DNA from: Actinotalea sp. Marseille-Q4924
GTDB taxonomy: Bacteria; Actinomycetota; Actinomycetes; Actinomycetales; Cellulomonadaceae
Direction: 5' to 3'
Length of the DNA stretch: 64,000 nt
NCBI RefSeq assembly: GCF_916618755.1
Contig: NZ_CAKAKB010000003.1
Span: forward strand, 682,001-746,000
The notes beneath the pieces were generated by a model that was not told the DNA's origin, searched no databases, and worked only from the letters and a program-made list of their open reading frames with translations. Below are positions 54,815-62,906 of the stretch, one piece after another. The translations under genes were made by a program, and so were the position numbers. Positions within the stretch are counted from its first letter, which is position 1. The number at the start of each line of letters is the position of its first letter.

Positions 54815-54830
54815 GTTACTCGACAGTAAC
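54815..54830. promoter_or_regulatory. Operator-like palindrome upstream of fadA
   Basis: GTTACTCGACAGTAAC has perfect 6-bp arms around CGAC, 41 bp before the fadA ATG. AT-rich islands of this type stand out against the high-GC background. A TetR-family fatty-acid repressor is the likely ligand class. No regulator gene is next to it. Confidence 0.6.
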
Positions 54831-54871
54831 TTCGGTGACCATCAGGCCAGGCGGGGGACTCGACGTGGGCG

Positions 54872-56128
54872 TCAGGCGGCGGCGGCGTCCGCGAACGCGG
54901 CGGCCAGGGGTGCCGCCACGAGGTCCGCCTGCCAGGGGCGCGCGCCGCCGGTCAGGAGGGCCTCGTGCACGGACGCGGCGTCCGTCGGGTGCGGCGGGGA
55001 CCAGCACACCCGGCGCAGGAGGTCCGGCTGGAGGAGGTTCTCCACCGGGACCGCGTGCTCCTCCGCCAGCCCGGTGATGACCTCTCGTGCCGCCGTCAGG
55101 CGTGCTGCGGCGGCCGGGTCCCGGTCGGCCCAGCTGCGGGGGGGCGGAGGGCCGTCCCCGCGCGGTCCGCGGACCGACGGGAGCGCCGCGTCGGGCAGGC
55201 CGAGGGCGCGCTGCACGGCGGAGAACCACTGCTCCGCCTTGCGCCGGGTCGCCTTGCCGGAGAACGGGCGCAGGGCGACCAGCTGCTCGAGCGACGTCGG
55301 CAGGGCCGCGGCGGCCGCGACGATGGCCGCGTCGGGCAGCACCCGCCCCGGCGAGAGGTCGCGGCGACGGGCCTCGGCGTCCCGCAGCAGCCAGAGCTCG
55401 CGCGCCACGGCCACCCGGCGCGCGTCGCGCAGCGTGTGCAGACCGGAGATCCGTCGCCACGGGTCGACGCGCGGCGGCGCCGGCTGGGCGGTGCGGACGG
55501 CCTCGAACTCCTGGCGCGCCCACTCCGCCTTCCCGGCCTCCTCCAGGCGCCGGCCGAGCTCCGCACGGAGCTCGAGGAGGACCTCCACGTCCAGCGCCGC
55601 GTACCGCAGCCACTCACCGGGCAGCGGGCGCGTGGACCAGTCGACGGCGGAGTGCTCCTTGGCCAGGCCGAGACCGAGGACCTCCGCGACCACAGCCGCG
55701 AGGCCGACGCGCTCCATGCCGAGGAGGCGGGCGGCGAGCTCGGTGTCGAAGACGGCGTCGGGGCGCATGTTCTGCTCGACGAGGCCCGGCAGGTCCTGGG
55801 ACGCGGCGTGGAGCACCCACTCGACACCCGTCAGGGCGCTGGACAGCGCACCGAGGTCGGGCAACGGGACGGGGTCGACGAGGGCGGTGCCGGCGCCCGC
55901 ACGGCGCAGCTGGACGAGGTAGGTGCGCTGGCCGTACCGGTAGCCGGAGGCGCGCTCGGCGTCCACGGCCACCGGGCCGGTCCCCGAGCGGAACGCCTCG
56001 ACGACGGCGGCCAGCGCCTCAGGGGTGTCGACGACCGGCGGCACGCCCTCCGCCGGCTCCGTCAGGGGGATGACGGCCGGCTGGTCGGGTACCTCGGCGT
56101 CCTGGCCGACGGTGGTGGGCGGAGGCAT
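54872..56128 (-). CDS. rnd: Ribonuclease D / HRDC-domain 3'-5' exonuclease
   Basis: 418 residues. DEDD-type exonuclease motifs: VAVDAERASGYRY (Asp, Glu), HAASQDLPGL (Asp) and YAALDVEVLLEL (Tyr, Asp). An HRDC domain follows (SGLHTLRDARRVAVARELWL to SFSGKATRR). The enzyme trims tRNA and other RNA 3' ends. TAGCGT lies 6 nt before the ATG, so it is likely leaderless. In actinobacteria this gene commonly neighbours a DUF3000 gene, as seen here with one gene between. Confidence 0.92.
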   Translation of the reverse strand: MPPPTTVGQDAEVPDQPAVIPLTEPAEGVPPVVDTPEALAAVVEAFRSGTGPVAVDAERASGYRYGQRTYLVQLRRAGAGTALVDPVPLPDLGALSSALTGVEWVLHAASQDLPGLVEQNMRPDAVFDTELAARLLGMERVGLAAVVAEVLGLGLAKEHSAVDWSTRPLPGEWLRYAALDVEVLLELRAELGRRLEEAGKAEWARQEFEAVRTAQPAPPRVDPWRRISGLHTLRDARRVAVARELWLLRDAEARRRDLSPGRVLPDAAIVAAAAALPTSLEQLVALRPFSGKATRRKAEQWFSAVQRALGLPDAALPSVRGPRGDGPPPPRSWADRDPAAAARLTAAREVITGLAEEHAVPVENLLQPDLLRRVCWSPPHPTDAASVHEALLTGGARPWQADLVAAPLAAAFADAAAA

Positions 56129-56266
56129 GCGACCACGCTAGACGGTCGGCTGCGCCGCCCCCTGCCGACAGGCCGCGTCCGGCGCGAGGCGCTCGGCGCG
56201 GTGCTGCGTCGCCGCGCGCGGCGTGCACCGGGGCGCCGAGAGGTCAGCGCAGGGTGAGCCGAGGGG

Positions 56267-56824
56267 TCAGCGCAGGAGGGAGCTGCGGATCGCGAACGCC
56301 ACCATCTCGGCGCGGTCGCCGGTGCCGACCTTGCGGGAGATGCGGGCGAGGTGGCTCTTCACGGTGAGGGCGGAGAGCTGGAGGGCCTCGCCGATCTCCC
56401 GGTTGGTCCTGCCCTCGGAGACGAGCTGCAGGACGCCGAGCTCGCGGGCGGTGAGGTCTGGGCCGGTCCGCGCGGGCGCCGGGGTGCGGCCCACGATGCG
56501 CACCGCCCCGGGCGTCTCCGCGGTGACGGCTCCGCGGACGCCGCCACCGAGCAGGGCGACGAGCTCGCGCCGGCCGGCCTTGCGGGTGAGCAGCACCGCG
56601 TGCGTGGACTCGCGGCGGCGCAGGGTGCGCAGCAGCGCGGTCCCGTCCCCCTCGTTGAGCTCGGGGACCACCAGGCACAGGGGTGCGCGGGCCGGACGAC
56701 GGACCGGTGCGCCGACGGGGGCGCGCCTCGTCAGGGGGGCGGGCGCCGGCGGCATGCCGACGGCACGGCCCGCGGTGGCGGGGACGAGGGCGCGGGGCGC
56801 GGTGCGGACGTGCTCGACGGTCAC
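56267..56824 (-). CDS. LuxR-type DNA-binding regulator with degenerate receiver-like N terminus
   Basis: 185 residues from GTG with GGGAG seven bases upstream; the open frame extends further but without homology. The C-terminal helix-turn-helix is LTARELGVLQLVSEGRTNRE plus LTVKSHLARISRKVGTGDRA, as in NarL/LuxR regulators. The N-terminal 110 residues keep a receiver-like alternation (LCLVVPELNEGDGTALLRTL, HAVLLTRKAGRRELVALLGG) but lack a clear phospho-acceptor Asp and are preceded by an Arg/Pro-rich stretch. No histidine kinase gene is adjacent. It may be an orphan regulator that does not need phosphorylation. Confidence 0.8.
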   Translation of the reverse strand: MTVEHVRTAPRALVPATAGRAVGMPPAPAPLTRRAPVGAPVRRPARAPLCLVVPELNEGDGTALLRTLRRRESTHAVLLTRKAGRRELVALLGGGVRGAVTAETPGAVRIVGRTPAPARTGPDLTARELGVLQLVSEGRTNREIGEALQLSALTVKSHLARISRKVGTGDRAEMVAFAIRSSLLR

Positions 56825-56964
56825 GGGGTGCTCCCGGGGGAAGGCGGCGATGCGTTCGGTGCTGCTGATGACGTCACATCGGCACGTCCGAGCGCCACCT
56901 TGAGCCCGGGTCGGCGAGGAGTGCGCAGGTTCACCCGGACGTGGCGGGCGCCCCCGAGGAGCTG

Positions 56965-57540
56965 CTACAGGCGACGACCCAGCGACGCGACGCCCTCCGG
57001 CAGCGGGGGGAGCCCGGCCGCGGTGCAGAGGATGGCGCCCCAGGGCCTGAGGTGCGCCCCCGCGTCGGCCGGGGAGGGTGACCACGAGGCGCGGATCTCG
57101 ACCTCCACCTCGTCGGGACGCTCGGCGAGGGCGCCGTACGAGCGGCTCTGCACGCGCGTCACGGTGCCGCCGAGGGCGTGGTGGTCCAGACCCGAGCCGC
57201 TGAGCGCCTCCTCGACCCAGGTCCAGGCGGCGTCGCACAGCAGCGGGTCGACGGCGACCTCGGGGTCGAGCGTCGCCCGGACCAGCGTCACGACGCGGAA
57301 GGTGCCCTCCCAGGCCTCCTGGCCGGCCGGGTCGTGGAGCAGGACGAACCGGCCGCCGGCGGGTTCCTCGTCCGGCTCGTCGTGGGGCGGTGAGACCTCG
57401 CCGGTGAGCGCCACCGCGTACGGCGCGATGCGCGCCGGTGCGGGGATCTCCGTGAGGCGGACCTCCTGGCGCGGCCGGTGCTCCCGGAGCATGTGGAGGG
57501 CGCGGAGGAACTCGGCAGGGACCTCGGCATCCGCAGTCAT
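56965..57540 (-). CDS. DUF3000-family protein
   Basis: 191 residues from ATG 57540; a GTG one codon upstream is also possible. I recognise the actinobacterial DUF3000 pattern: VPAEFLRALHMLREHRPRQE, PYAVALTGEVSP, GRFVLLHDPAGQEAWEGTFR and SYGALAERPDEVEVEIRASW. Function is unknown. The family is usually encoded next to RNase D. Confidence 0.85.
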   Translation of the reverse strand: MTADAEVPAEFLRALHMLREHRPRQEVRLTEIPAPARIAPYAVALTGEVSPPHDEPDEEPAGGRFVLLHDPAGQEAWEGTFRVVTLVRATLDPEVAVDPLLCDAAWTWVEEALSGSGLDHHALGGTVTRVQSRSYGALAERPDEVEVEIRASWSPSPADAGAHLRPWGAILCTAAGLPPLPEGVASLGRRL

Positions 57541-57705
57541 CACTCCTGCAGGGTAGATCGCAGGGGCGACACGGACGTGGAGGGCGCGCGGTGCACGCCC
57601 CGACGGCGCCGCCGACGGTCGCGGATGCCGGACAGGTCCGGTGCGGGGGAGTGCCGGGAACTAGGGTGGCGGCGTCGTCCTTCCGGCTGAGGGGAGTCCT
57701 CGAGC

Positions 57706-59142
57706 ATGTCCGCACGCGCGCAGATCGGTGTCACGGGGTTGGCGGTGATGGGTCGGAATCTGGCTCGGAACTTCGCCCGGAACGGGTTCACGGTGGCGGT
57801 GCACAACCGTTCGGTGGACAAGATGCGGTCGTTGGTGGCGGATCACGGTTCTGAGGGTGATTTCGTGGGTGCGGAGTCGTTGGAGGAGTTCGTGGCGGCG
57901 TTGGAGCGCCCCCGCAAGGTGGTGGTGATGGTGAAGGCCGGTGGGCCGACGGATGCGGTGATCGATGAGCTGGTGCCGTTGCTGGAGGCCGGGGACATCG
58001 TGATCGATGCGGGGAACGCGCACTTCCCGGACACCATCCGCCGGGAGGCGGCGTTGGCGCAGCACGGACTGCACTTCGTCGGCAGTGGGGTGTCCGGTGG
58101 TGAGGAGGGTGCGCTGCTGGGTCCGTCGATCATGCCGGGGGGGTCGCGGGAGTCCTATGAGACGTTGGGGCCGATCCTGGAGCGGATCTCCGCGAAGGTG
58201 GACGGGGTCCCGTGCTGCACGTATGTGGGTCCGGATGGTGCGGGGCACTTCGTGAAGATGGTGCACAACGGTATCGAGTACGCGGACATGCAGCTGATCG
58301 CGGAGGCGTACGACCTGCTGCGCCAGGGCCTGGGGGCCAGTGCGGGGGAGATCGGGGAGATCTTCGCGGCGTGGAACACCGGTGACCTGGAGTCGTTCCT
58401 GATCGAGATCTCCGCGGAGGTGCTGGGTCACACGGACCCGGTGACCGGTGGGGCGTTCGTGGACGTGGTCCTGGACCAGGCCGAGCAGAAGGGCACCGGG
58501 CGGTGGACGGTGCAGAACGGTCTGGACCTGGGCGTCCCGATCACCGGGATCGCCGAGGCCACGTTCGCCCGGGCCCTGTCCGGGTCGGTCCCGCAGCGCG
58601 AGGCCGCGGTGGGGGTGCTGCCGGCTCACGCGGGCACGTGGGAGGTCCCGGACCGGGACGCGTTCGTGGAGAGCGTGCGGCGGGCGTTGTACGCCTCCAA
58701 GGTGGTGGCGTACTCCCAGGGGTTCGACCAGATCGCCGCCGCGTCCGCGGAGTACGGGTGGGACATCGACCGGGGTGCGATGGCGCGGATCTGGCGGGGT
58801 GGGTGCATCATCCGGGCCAGGTTCCTGGACCGGATCACCGAGGCCTACGAGCGCCGCCCGGACCTGCCGTTGCTGCTGGCGGACCCGTACTTCACCGCCG
58901 CGGTCGCCGACGGGGTCCCCGCGTGGCGGTCGGTCGTGGCGTCCGCGGCGTTGAACGGGGTCCCGACCCCGGCGTTCTCCTCCTCCCTGGCCTACTACGA
59001 CGCGGTCCGCGCCCAGCGCCTGCCGGCGAACCTCATCCAGGCCCAACGGGACTACTTCGGCGCCCACACCTACCGCCGCACCGACCGCCCCGGCACCTTC
59101 CACACCCAGTGGACCACCGACCGGACCGAGGTCACGGCGTGA
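57706..59142 (+). CDS. gnd: 6-phosphogluconate dehydrogenase, decarboxylating
   Basis: 478 residues; ATG with GGGGAG upstream (about 10 nt). It converts 6-phosphogluconate to ribulose-5-phosphate, CO2 and NADPH. GLAVMGRNLARNFARNGFTV is the nucleotide-binding loop, with HNRSV in the region that selects NADP. GGEEGALLGPSIMPGG and KMVHNGIEYADMQLI are catalytic signatures. The 5' half uses many TTG, GGT, GAT and GTG codons, unlike the C-ending usage elsewhere. The stop overlaps the start of the next gene. Confidence 0.96.
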   Translation: MSARAQIGVTGLAVMGRNLARNFARNGFTVAVHNRSVDKMRSLVADHGSEGDFVGAESLEEFVAALERPRKVVVMVKAGGPTDAVIDELVPLLEAGDIVIDAGNAHFPDTIRREAALAQHGLHFVGSGVSGGEEGALLGPSIMPGGSRESYETLGPILERISAKVDGVPCCTYVGPDGAGHFVKMVHNGIEYADMQLIAEAYDLLRQGLGASAGEIGEIFAAWNTGDLESFLIEISAEVLGHTDPVTGGAFVDVVLDQAEQKGTGRWTVQNGLDLGVPITGIAEATFARALSGSVPQREAAVGVLPAHAGTWEVPDRDAFVESVRRALYASKVVAYSQGFDQIAAASAEYGWDIDRGAMARIWRGGCIIRARFLDRITEAYERRPDLPLLLADPYFTAAVADGVPAWRSVVASAALNGVPTPAFSSSLAYYDAVRAQRLPANLIQAQRDYFGAHTYRRTDRPGTFHTQWTTDRTEVTA

Positions 59143-60410
59143 TCGACCGTGCCCAGGGGCGCTCACCCGGCGGGCGCGCGTTCCAGCCCGTCATCCTCGG
59201 CGCGGACATCGGCGTGTACGCGCTCGCGCGGTCCTTCCACGAGCAGTACGGGCTCCGGTCGATCGTCGTGAGCCTCACCGTCACCGGTCCGGTCGCGGAC
59301 TCGAGCATCCTCGAGAACGTCGTCCTCGGCGCCGACGCCACCCCTGACGACATCGTGGCGGCGGTCGAGGGGGTGGCGGCCCGCTTCGAGAGCGACCCGG
59401 AGGAGCCCGAGCTGCTCCTCCTGGCGAACACCGACTGGCTCGTGCGGTTCCTCGTCACGCACCGCGAGCGGCTCGAGCGCCGGTACACGGTCCCGTTCCT
59501 GAGCCGCGAGCTCCTGGACCGGCTGGCGGACAAGGCGCGGTTCGCGCAGCTCTGCGAGGAGCTCGGTATCAGCACGCCTCGGACCGTCGTCGCGGACTTC
59601 GCCGACGGCGCACCGACGACGACGGCAGGTGACCTGACCTACCCGGTCATCGCCAAGGCGGCGAACAGCGCGGACTACGAGCGGCTGGCCTTCCCGGGGA
59701 AGAAGAAGGTGTACCAGGTCGGGAGTGCCGAGGAGCTCCAGGTGCTCTGGGGGACCCTCGGGACCGCGGGCTTCCGGGGGCGCTTCGTCGTCCAGGAGAT
59801 GATCCCCGGTGACGACACGCAGATGCGCAGCATCACGTGCTACGTCGACGAGCGGGGCGAGATCACGTTGTCCTGCTGCGCCCACGTGCTGCTCGAGGAG
59901 CACACGCCCAGCGGGCTGGGCAACCCCGCGGCGATGATCACCGGCCGGTGGGACGCGATGCTGGAGCAGGCGCACCGCCTGCTGCGGGCGACCGACTACC
60001 GCGGCTTCGCCAACTTCGACGTGAAGATGGACCCGCGGACCGGCGAGGCGCAGTTCTTCGAGGTGAACCCGCGGATCGGTCGGAACAACTACTACGTCAC
60101 GGCGGCAGGTGCGAACCCGACGCGGTTCCTGGTGGAGGACCGGGTGGACGGGACCGCTGTCGCCCCCGTGGTCGTCGAGCGCGAGGTGCTCTACTCGATC
60201 GTCCCGCACCGGCTGCTGCGCCGGTACGTCCTGGACCCCGCGCTCCGCGCCACGGTGGACGACCTCATCAGGCGGCGTGCGACCGTGCACCCGCTCCGCT
60301 ACCGCGCCGAGCGACGTCCCCAGCGGCGCCTGTACGTGCTGGCCGCCGCGGTGAACCAGGTGCGCAAGTTCCGCCGGTACTACCCGGAGGTCACCGGCAC
60401 CGGGCTGTGA
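59139..60410 (+). CDS. ATP-grasp carboxylate-amine ligase, D-aspartate-ligase (Aslfm)-like
   Basis: The GTG overlaps the gnd stop by 4 nt (GTGA); about 423 residues, close to the 400-residue range of Aslfm. Features: PVILGADIGVYALARSFHEQ at the start, LSRELLDRLADKARFAQLCE, VIAKAANSADYERLAF, VVQEMIPGDDTQMRS, GFANFDVKMDPRTGEAQFFE and NPRIGRNNYYVTAAGANPTR. The same order of motifs occurs in the Enterococcus D-aspartate ligase that adds D-Asp to the stem-peptide diamino acid. Cellulomonas-type peptidoglycan has D-Asp or D-Glu in its interpeptide bridge. The substrate (D-Asp, D-Glu or other) is therefore an inference. It is the only cell-wall gene here. Confidence 0.8.
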   Translation: MIDRAQGRSPGGRAFQPVILGADIGVYALARSFHEQYGLRSIVVSLTVTGPVADSSILENVVLGADATPDDIVAAVEGVAARFESDPEEPELLLLANTDWLVRFLVTHRERLERRYTVPFLSRELLDRLADKARFAQLCEELGISTPRTVVADFADGAPTTTAGDLTYPVIAKAANSADYERLAFPGKKKVYQVGSAEELQVLWGTLGTAGFRGRFVVQEMIPGDDTQMRSITCYVDERGEITLSCCAHVLLEEHTPSGLGNPAAMITGRWDAMLEQAHRLLRATDYRGFANFDVKMDPRTGEAQFFEVNPRIGRNNYYVTAAGANPTRFLVEDRVDGTAVAPVVVEREVLYSIVPHRLLRRYVLDPALRATVDDLIRRRATVHPLRYRAERRPQRRLYVLAAAVNQVRKFRRYYPEVTGTGL

Positions 60411-60433
60411 CCCGCCGGATCCCCGGAGGGCCG

Positions 60434-60470
60434 GCCTCGGCGGACGAGGTGGACGACCGGTCGCCGAGGC
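60434..60470. terminator. Hairpin in the convergent gap after the ligase gene
   Basis: GCCTCGGCG (60434-60442) pairs with CGCCGAGGC (60462-60470) around a 19-nt loop, 24 bp after the ligase stop. It may serve both convergent transcripts. Confidence 0.45.
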
Positions 60471-60504
60471 GGCTGCGACCGCCCGACGACGTCGCGTCCG
60501 GCGG

Positions 60505-60996
60505 TCAGCCGAGCAGGTTCGTGCCGCTGTACAGGTGCATGACGGGCACCTCGAGGACGTCGCGGGCCCGCGAGGCCCAGTCGGTGTGGAAGGTGTCCTC
60601 CACCGCGTGGGGACGCGTGACGACGACGACCTCCCGCACGGGACCGGCGGCGACGGCGGCGCGCAGGGCGGGCAGCGGGTCGTCCTCGACGACGACGCCC
60701 TCCGCGGCCGCACCGCAGGCCCGGAGCTCGGCGAGGGTCGTGGCGAGCTGCTCCGCGGCGGTCCGGCGGGCGGCGTCCGGCTTCTCCTCGCGGCCGAGCG
60801 CGGCGTCGAGCGCCTCACGGAGCTCGCCCAGGCTGAGGTGGTCGACGATCGAGACGAGCATGTTCTGCTCGGTGTCGGCGGGGACCAGGACCCGGTAGGC
60901 GACGTCGTCGCCCGCGTGCAGGGTCGTGATGTGCTGCACGTCGGCGGTCGTCAGGGCGTCCTCGGTGAGCAGCAGGATCGTCTCGGTCACGGCCAT
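60505..60996 (-). CDS. UspA-like hypothetical protein
   Basis: 163 residues from ATG 60996. Strand/helix pattern and VREVVVVTRPHAVEDTFHTD, RDVLEVPVMHLYSG resemble the universal-stress-protein fold, without a full ATP-binding GSxGxG motif. TAGGCT (60998-61003) is one base from this ATG but seven from GTG 60990, so the GTG may be the real, leaderless start. The RibD-like gene upstream ends inside that element. Function unknown. Confidence 0.7.
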   Translation of the reverse strand: MAVTETILLLTEDALTTADVQHITTLHAGDDVAYRVLVPADTEQNMLVSIVDHLSLGELREALDAALGREEKPDAARRTAAEQLATTLAELRACGAAAEGVVVEDDPLPALRAAVAAGPVREVVVVTRPHAVEDTFHTDWASRARDVLEVPVMHLYSGTNLLG

Positions 60997-61000
60997 GAGC

Positions 61001-61759
61001 CTAGTCGCGCCGGAGGACCCAGCGCCCGATCAGGACGCCGTCGGCGTGCAGGAGGTGGGCGGGCCGGGCCGTGCGCACCGGGTCGGTCCAGGGGCCGCCG
61101 TGGACCACGCGCGTGGCGTCGCCGCCGACGACGGCGGGTGTCTGCGTCAGGCACAGCTCGTCGAGTGCGTCCGCCGCCACGAGGTCGGCGAGGAGGCGCG
61201 GTCCGCCCTCGCACAGGACGTGGACGAGCCCGGCGTCGGCCAGGGTGTCGAGCACGCGCCGCGGGTCGACGCCGCCCGGGTGCAGGTGCAGGTGGTCCTT
61301 CGGCAGGTGCGCCCGCAGGTGACCGAGGAACGGGGCGTCGGGGACGGTGAACACCCACGGCCGCGGCTCGTCGTCGAGCAGGGCGCCGGGGAGGTCGCCC
61401 CGCCGTGTCACGACGGCGAGGGGCGGGTGGTCCGCGAGGCCCGACGCCCGGCGCGCCGGGAGCAGCGCCTCGGGAGTGCGGGGCCCGCGGTAGCGCTCGG
61501 CCCGCGCTGTCCCGGCGCCGACGAGGATGACGTCCGCGAGGCTGCGGAGCACGTCGAAGACGCGGTGGTCGGCCGCGCCGTTGATGGAGCCCGACCGGCC
61601 GTCCGCACCCGTCGCCCCGCCGTCGAGCGTCGCGACCATGTTCGCCCGCACCCACCGCACGGGCGGGGAGGCGTACATCTCCAGGAGCGACGACTCCGAC
61701 GGGTCCGGCGGCAGCGGCGGCCGACCCGCGGGAAGGAGGACGTCGAGCGTTGGTTCCAC
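61001..61759 (-). CDS. RibD C-terminal-domain/dihydrofolate-reductase-like pyrimidine reductase
   Basis: 252 residues from GTG, with TACGGT seven bases upstream, so likely leaderless. Typical pieces: VRANMVATLDGGATGADGRS, ADVILVGAGTARAERYRGPR, LVHVLCEGGPRLLADLVAAD and DELCLTQTPAVVGGD. The fold is that of the reductase half of RibD. No deaminase domain is present. It may take part in riboflavin or related deazaflavin metabolism. The gene is divergent from zapE. Confidence 0.88.
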   Translation of the reverse strand: MEPTLDVLLPAGRPPLPPDPSESSLLEMYASPPVRWVRANMVATLDGGATGADGRSGSINGAADHRVFDVLRSLADVILVGAGTARAERYRGPRTPEALLPARRASGLADHPPLAVVTRRGDLPGALLDDEPRPWVFTVPDAPFLGHLRAHLPKDHLHLHPGGVDPRRVLDTLADAGLVHVLCEGGPRLLADLVAADALDELCLTQTPAVVGGDATRVVHGGPWTDPVRTARPAHLLHADGVLIGRWVLRRD

Positions 61760-61801
61760 CTCGCCGACCGTACCTGGTGCGCTCCCACCGGGACACCACG
61801 G

Positions 61802-61829
61802 GAGGAGCCAGCGCCTACGCTGGCTCCTC
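61802..61829. promoter_or_regulatory. 12-bp perfect inverted repeat abutting the zapE start
   Basis: GAGGAGCCAGCG and CGCTGGCTCCTC surround CCTA and end directly before the GTG at 61830. TACGCT (61816-61821), a possible -10 element, lies inside. It can be an operator over the promoter, or a hairpin which, if transcribed, would sequester GGAGGAG. Confidence 0.5.
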
Positions 61830-62864
61830 GTGACCGAGCCGACCGCCGAGCCGACCGCCGCGCTGACGGCCCGCCGACCGCAGGTCCCGGCCGACCGGCT
61901 GCTCGCGGGGCTGGTGCCGCCGCGGCACTTCCAGGACGCGACGTTCGACGGCTACCGTCCCGACCCCGACCACCCGAGCCAGGAGCGCGCCCGGTCCCGG
62001 ATGAGCGGAGCGGCGGCCGAGCTGGCCGCGCCCCGGCGCCGCGGGCTGTTCGCACGGCGGCCGTCTGCGCCGCCGGCGGTGTACCTGGACGGGGGCTTCG
62101 GCGTCGGCAAGACCCACCTGCTCGCGGCGCTGGCTCGCGCCGTCGGCCCGGAGGCCGCCGCCTACGGCACGTTCGTGGAGTACACCCACCTCGTCGGGGC
62201 GCTCGGCTTCGCCCCGACGGTGCGAGCCCTGTCCCACCGGCGGCTCGTGTGCATCGACGAGTTCGAGCTGGACGACCCGGGCGACACGGTCCTCATGTCG
62301 CGGCTGCTGCGCGAGCTCGCCGACCACGGCGTCGCGCTCGCCGCAACGTCGAACACCCTTCCTGAGTCCCTCGGCGAGGGCCGGTTCGCCGCGGAGGACT
62401 TCCTGCGCGAGATCCAGGCCCTGGCCGCCAGGTTCGAGGTGCTCCGGATCGACGGACCCGACTACCGGCACCGCGGGGCGCCGCGTCCGGAGTCCGGCCT
62501 GCCCGACGACGCCGTCGTCGCCGCGGCACGGGCCGTGCCGGGCGCGACGTGCGACGGCTTCGCCGACCTCCTCGCCCACCTGCGGACCGTCCACCCCAGC
62601 CGGTACGGCGCCCTCCTCGACGGCGTGACCCTCGCGGCCGTCACCGGGACCGGCCCGGTCGCGGACCAGGCCGACGCGCTGAGACTCGTCGTCCTCGTGG
62701 ACCGGCTCTACGACCGCGACGTCCCGGTGCTGCTGGGCGGCACCGGGACGGCAGGGCTGTTCGACGAGGCGATGCTGCGCGGCGGGTACCGCAAGAAGTA
62801 CCTTCGTGCGCTCTCCCGGCTCGGCGCCCTGGCCGAGCAGGGCAGGGCGGCCGCGAACGCCTGA
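61830..62864 (+). CDS. zapE: ZapE-family cell-division ATPase (AFG1-like)
   Basis: 344 residues from GTG 61830. Walker A is GGFGVGKTHLLAAL, Walker B VCIDEFELDDPGD, with ATSNTLPESLGEGRF as sensor-1 region and FDEAMLRGGYRKKYLRALSR near the end. The RHFQDATFDGYRPDP start is typical of ZapE. In E. coli it associates with the Z ring and destabilises FtsZ polymers. Actinobacterial members are conserved but less studied. No Shine-Dalgarno sequence besides that inside the palindrome. Confidence 0.92.
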   Translation: MTEPTAEPTAALTARRPQVPADRLLAGLVPPRHFQDATFDGYRPDPDHPSQERARSRMSGAAAELAAPRRRGLFARRPSAPPAVYLDGGFGVGKTHLLAALARAVGPEAAAYGTFVEYTHLVGALGFAPTVRALSHRRLVCIDEFELDDPGDTVLMSRLLRELADHGVALAATSNTLPESLGEGRFAAEDFLREIQALAARFEVLRIDGPDYRHRGAPRPESGLPDDAVVAAARAVPGATCDGFADLLAHLRTVHPSRYGALLDGVTLAAVTGTGPVADQADALRLVVLVDRLYDRDVPVLLGGTGTAGLFDEAMLRGGYRKKYLRALSRLGALAEQGRAAANA

Positions 62865-62906
62865 CGGGGCGCCCGCCGCGCGGCAGGTCCGGCGAGGACC
62901 AGCCCG

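Noticed and set aside
56239-56275. Direct repeat GAGRGGTCAGCGCAGG as an insertion footprint
   Set aside because: Two short copies 22 bp apart at the end of the LuxR-type gene; no element between them, so probably local slippage.
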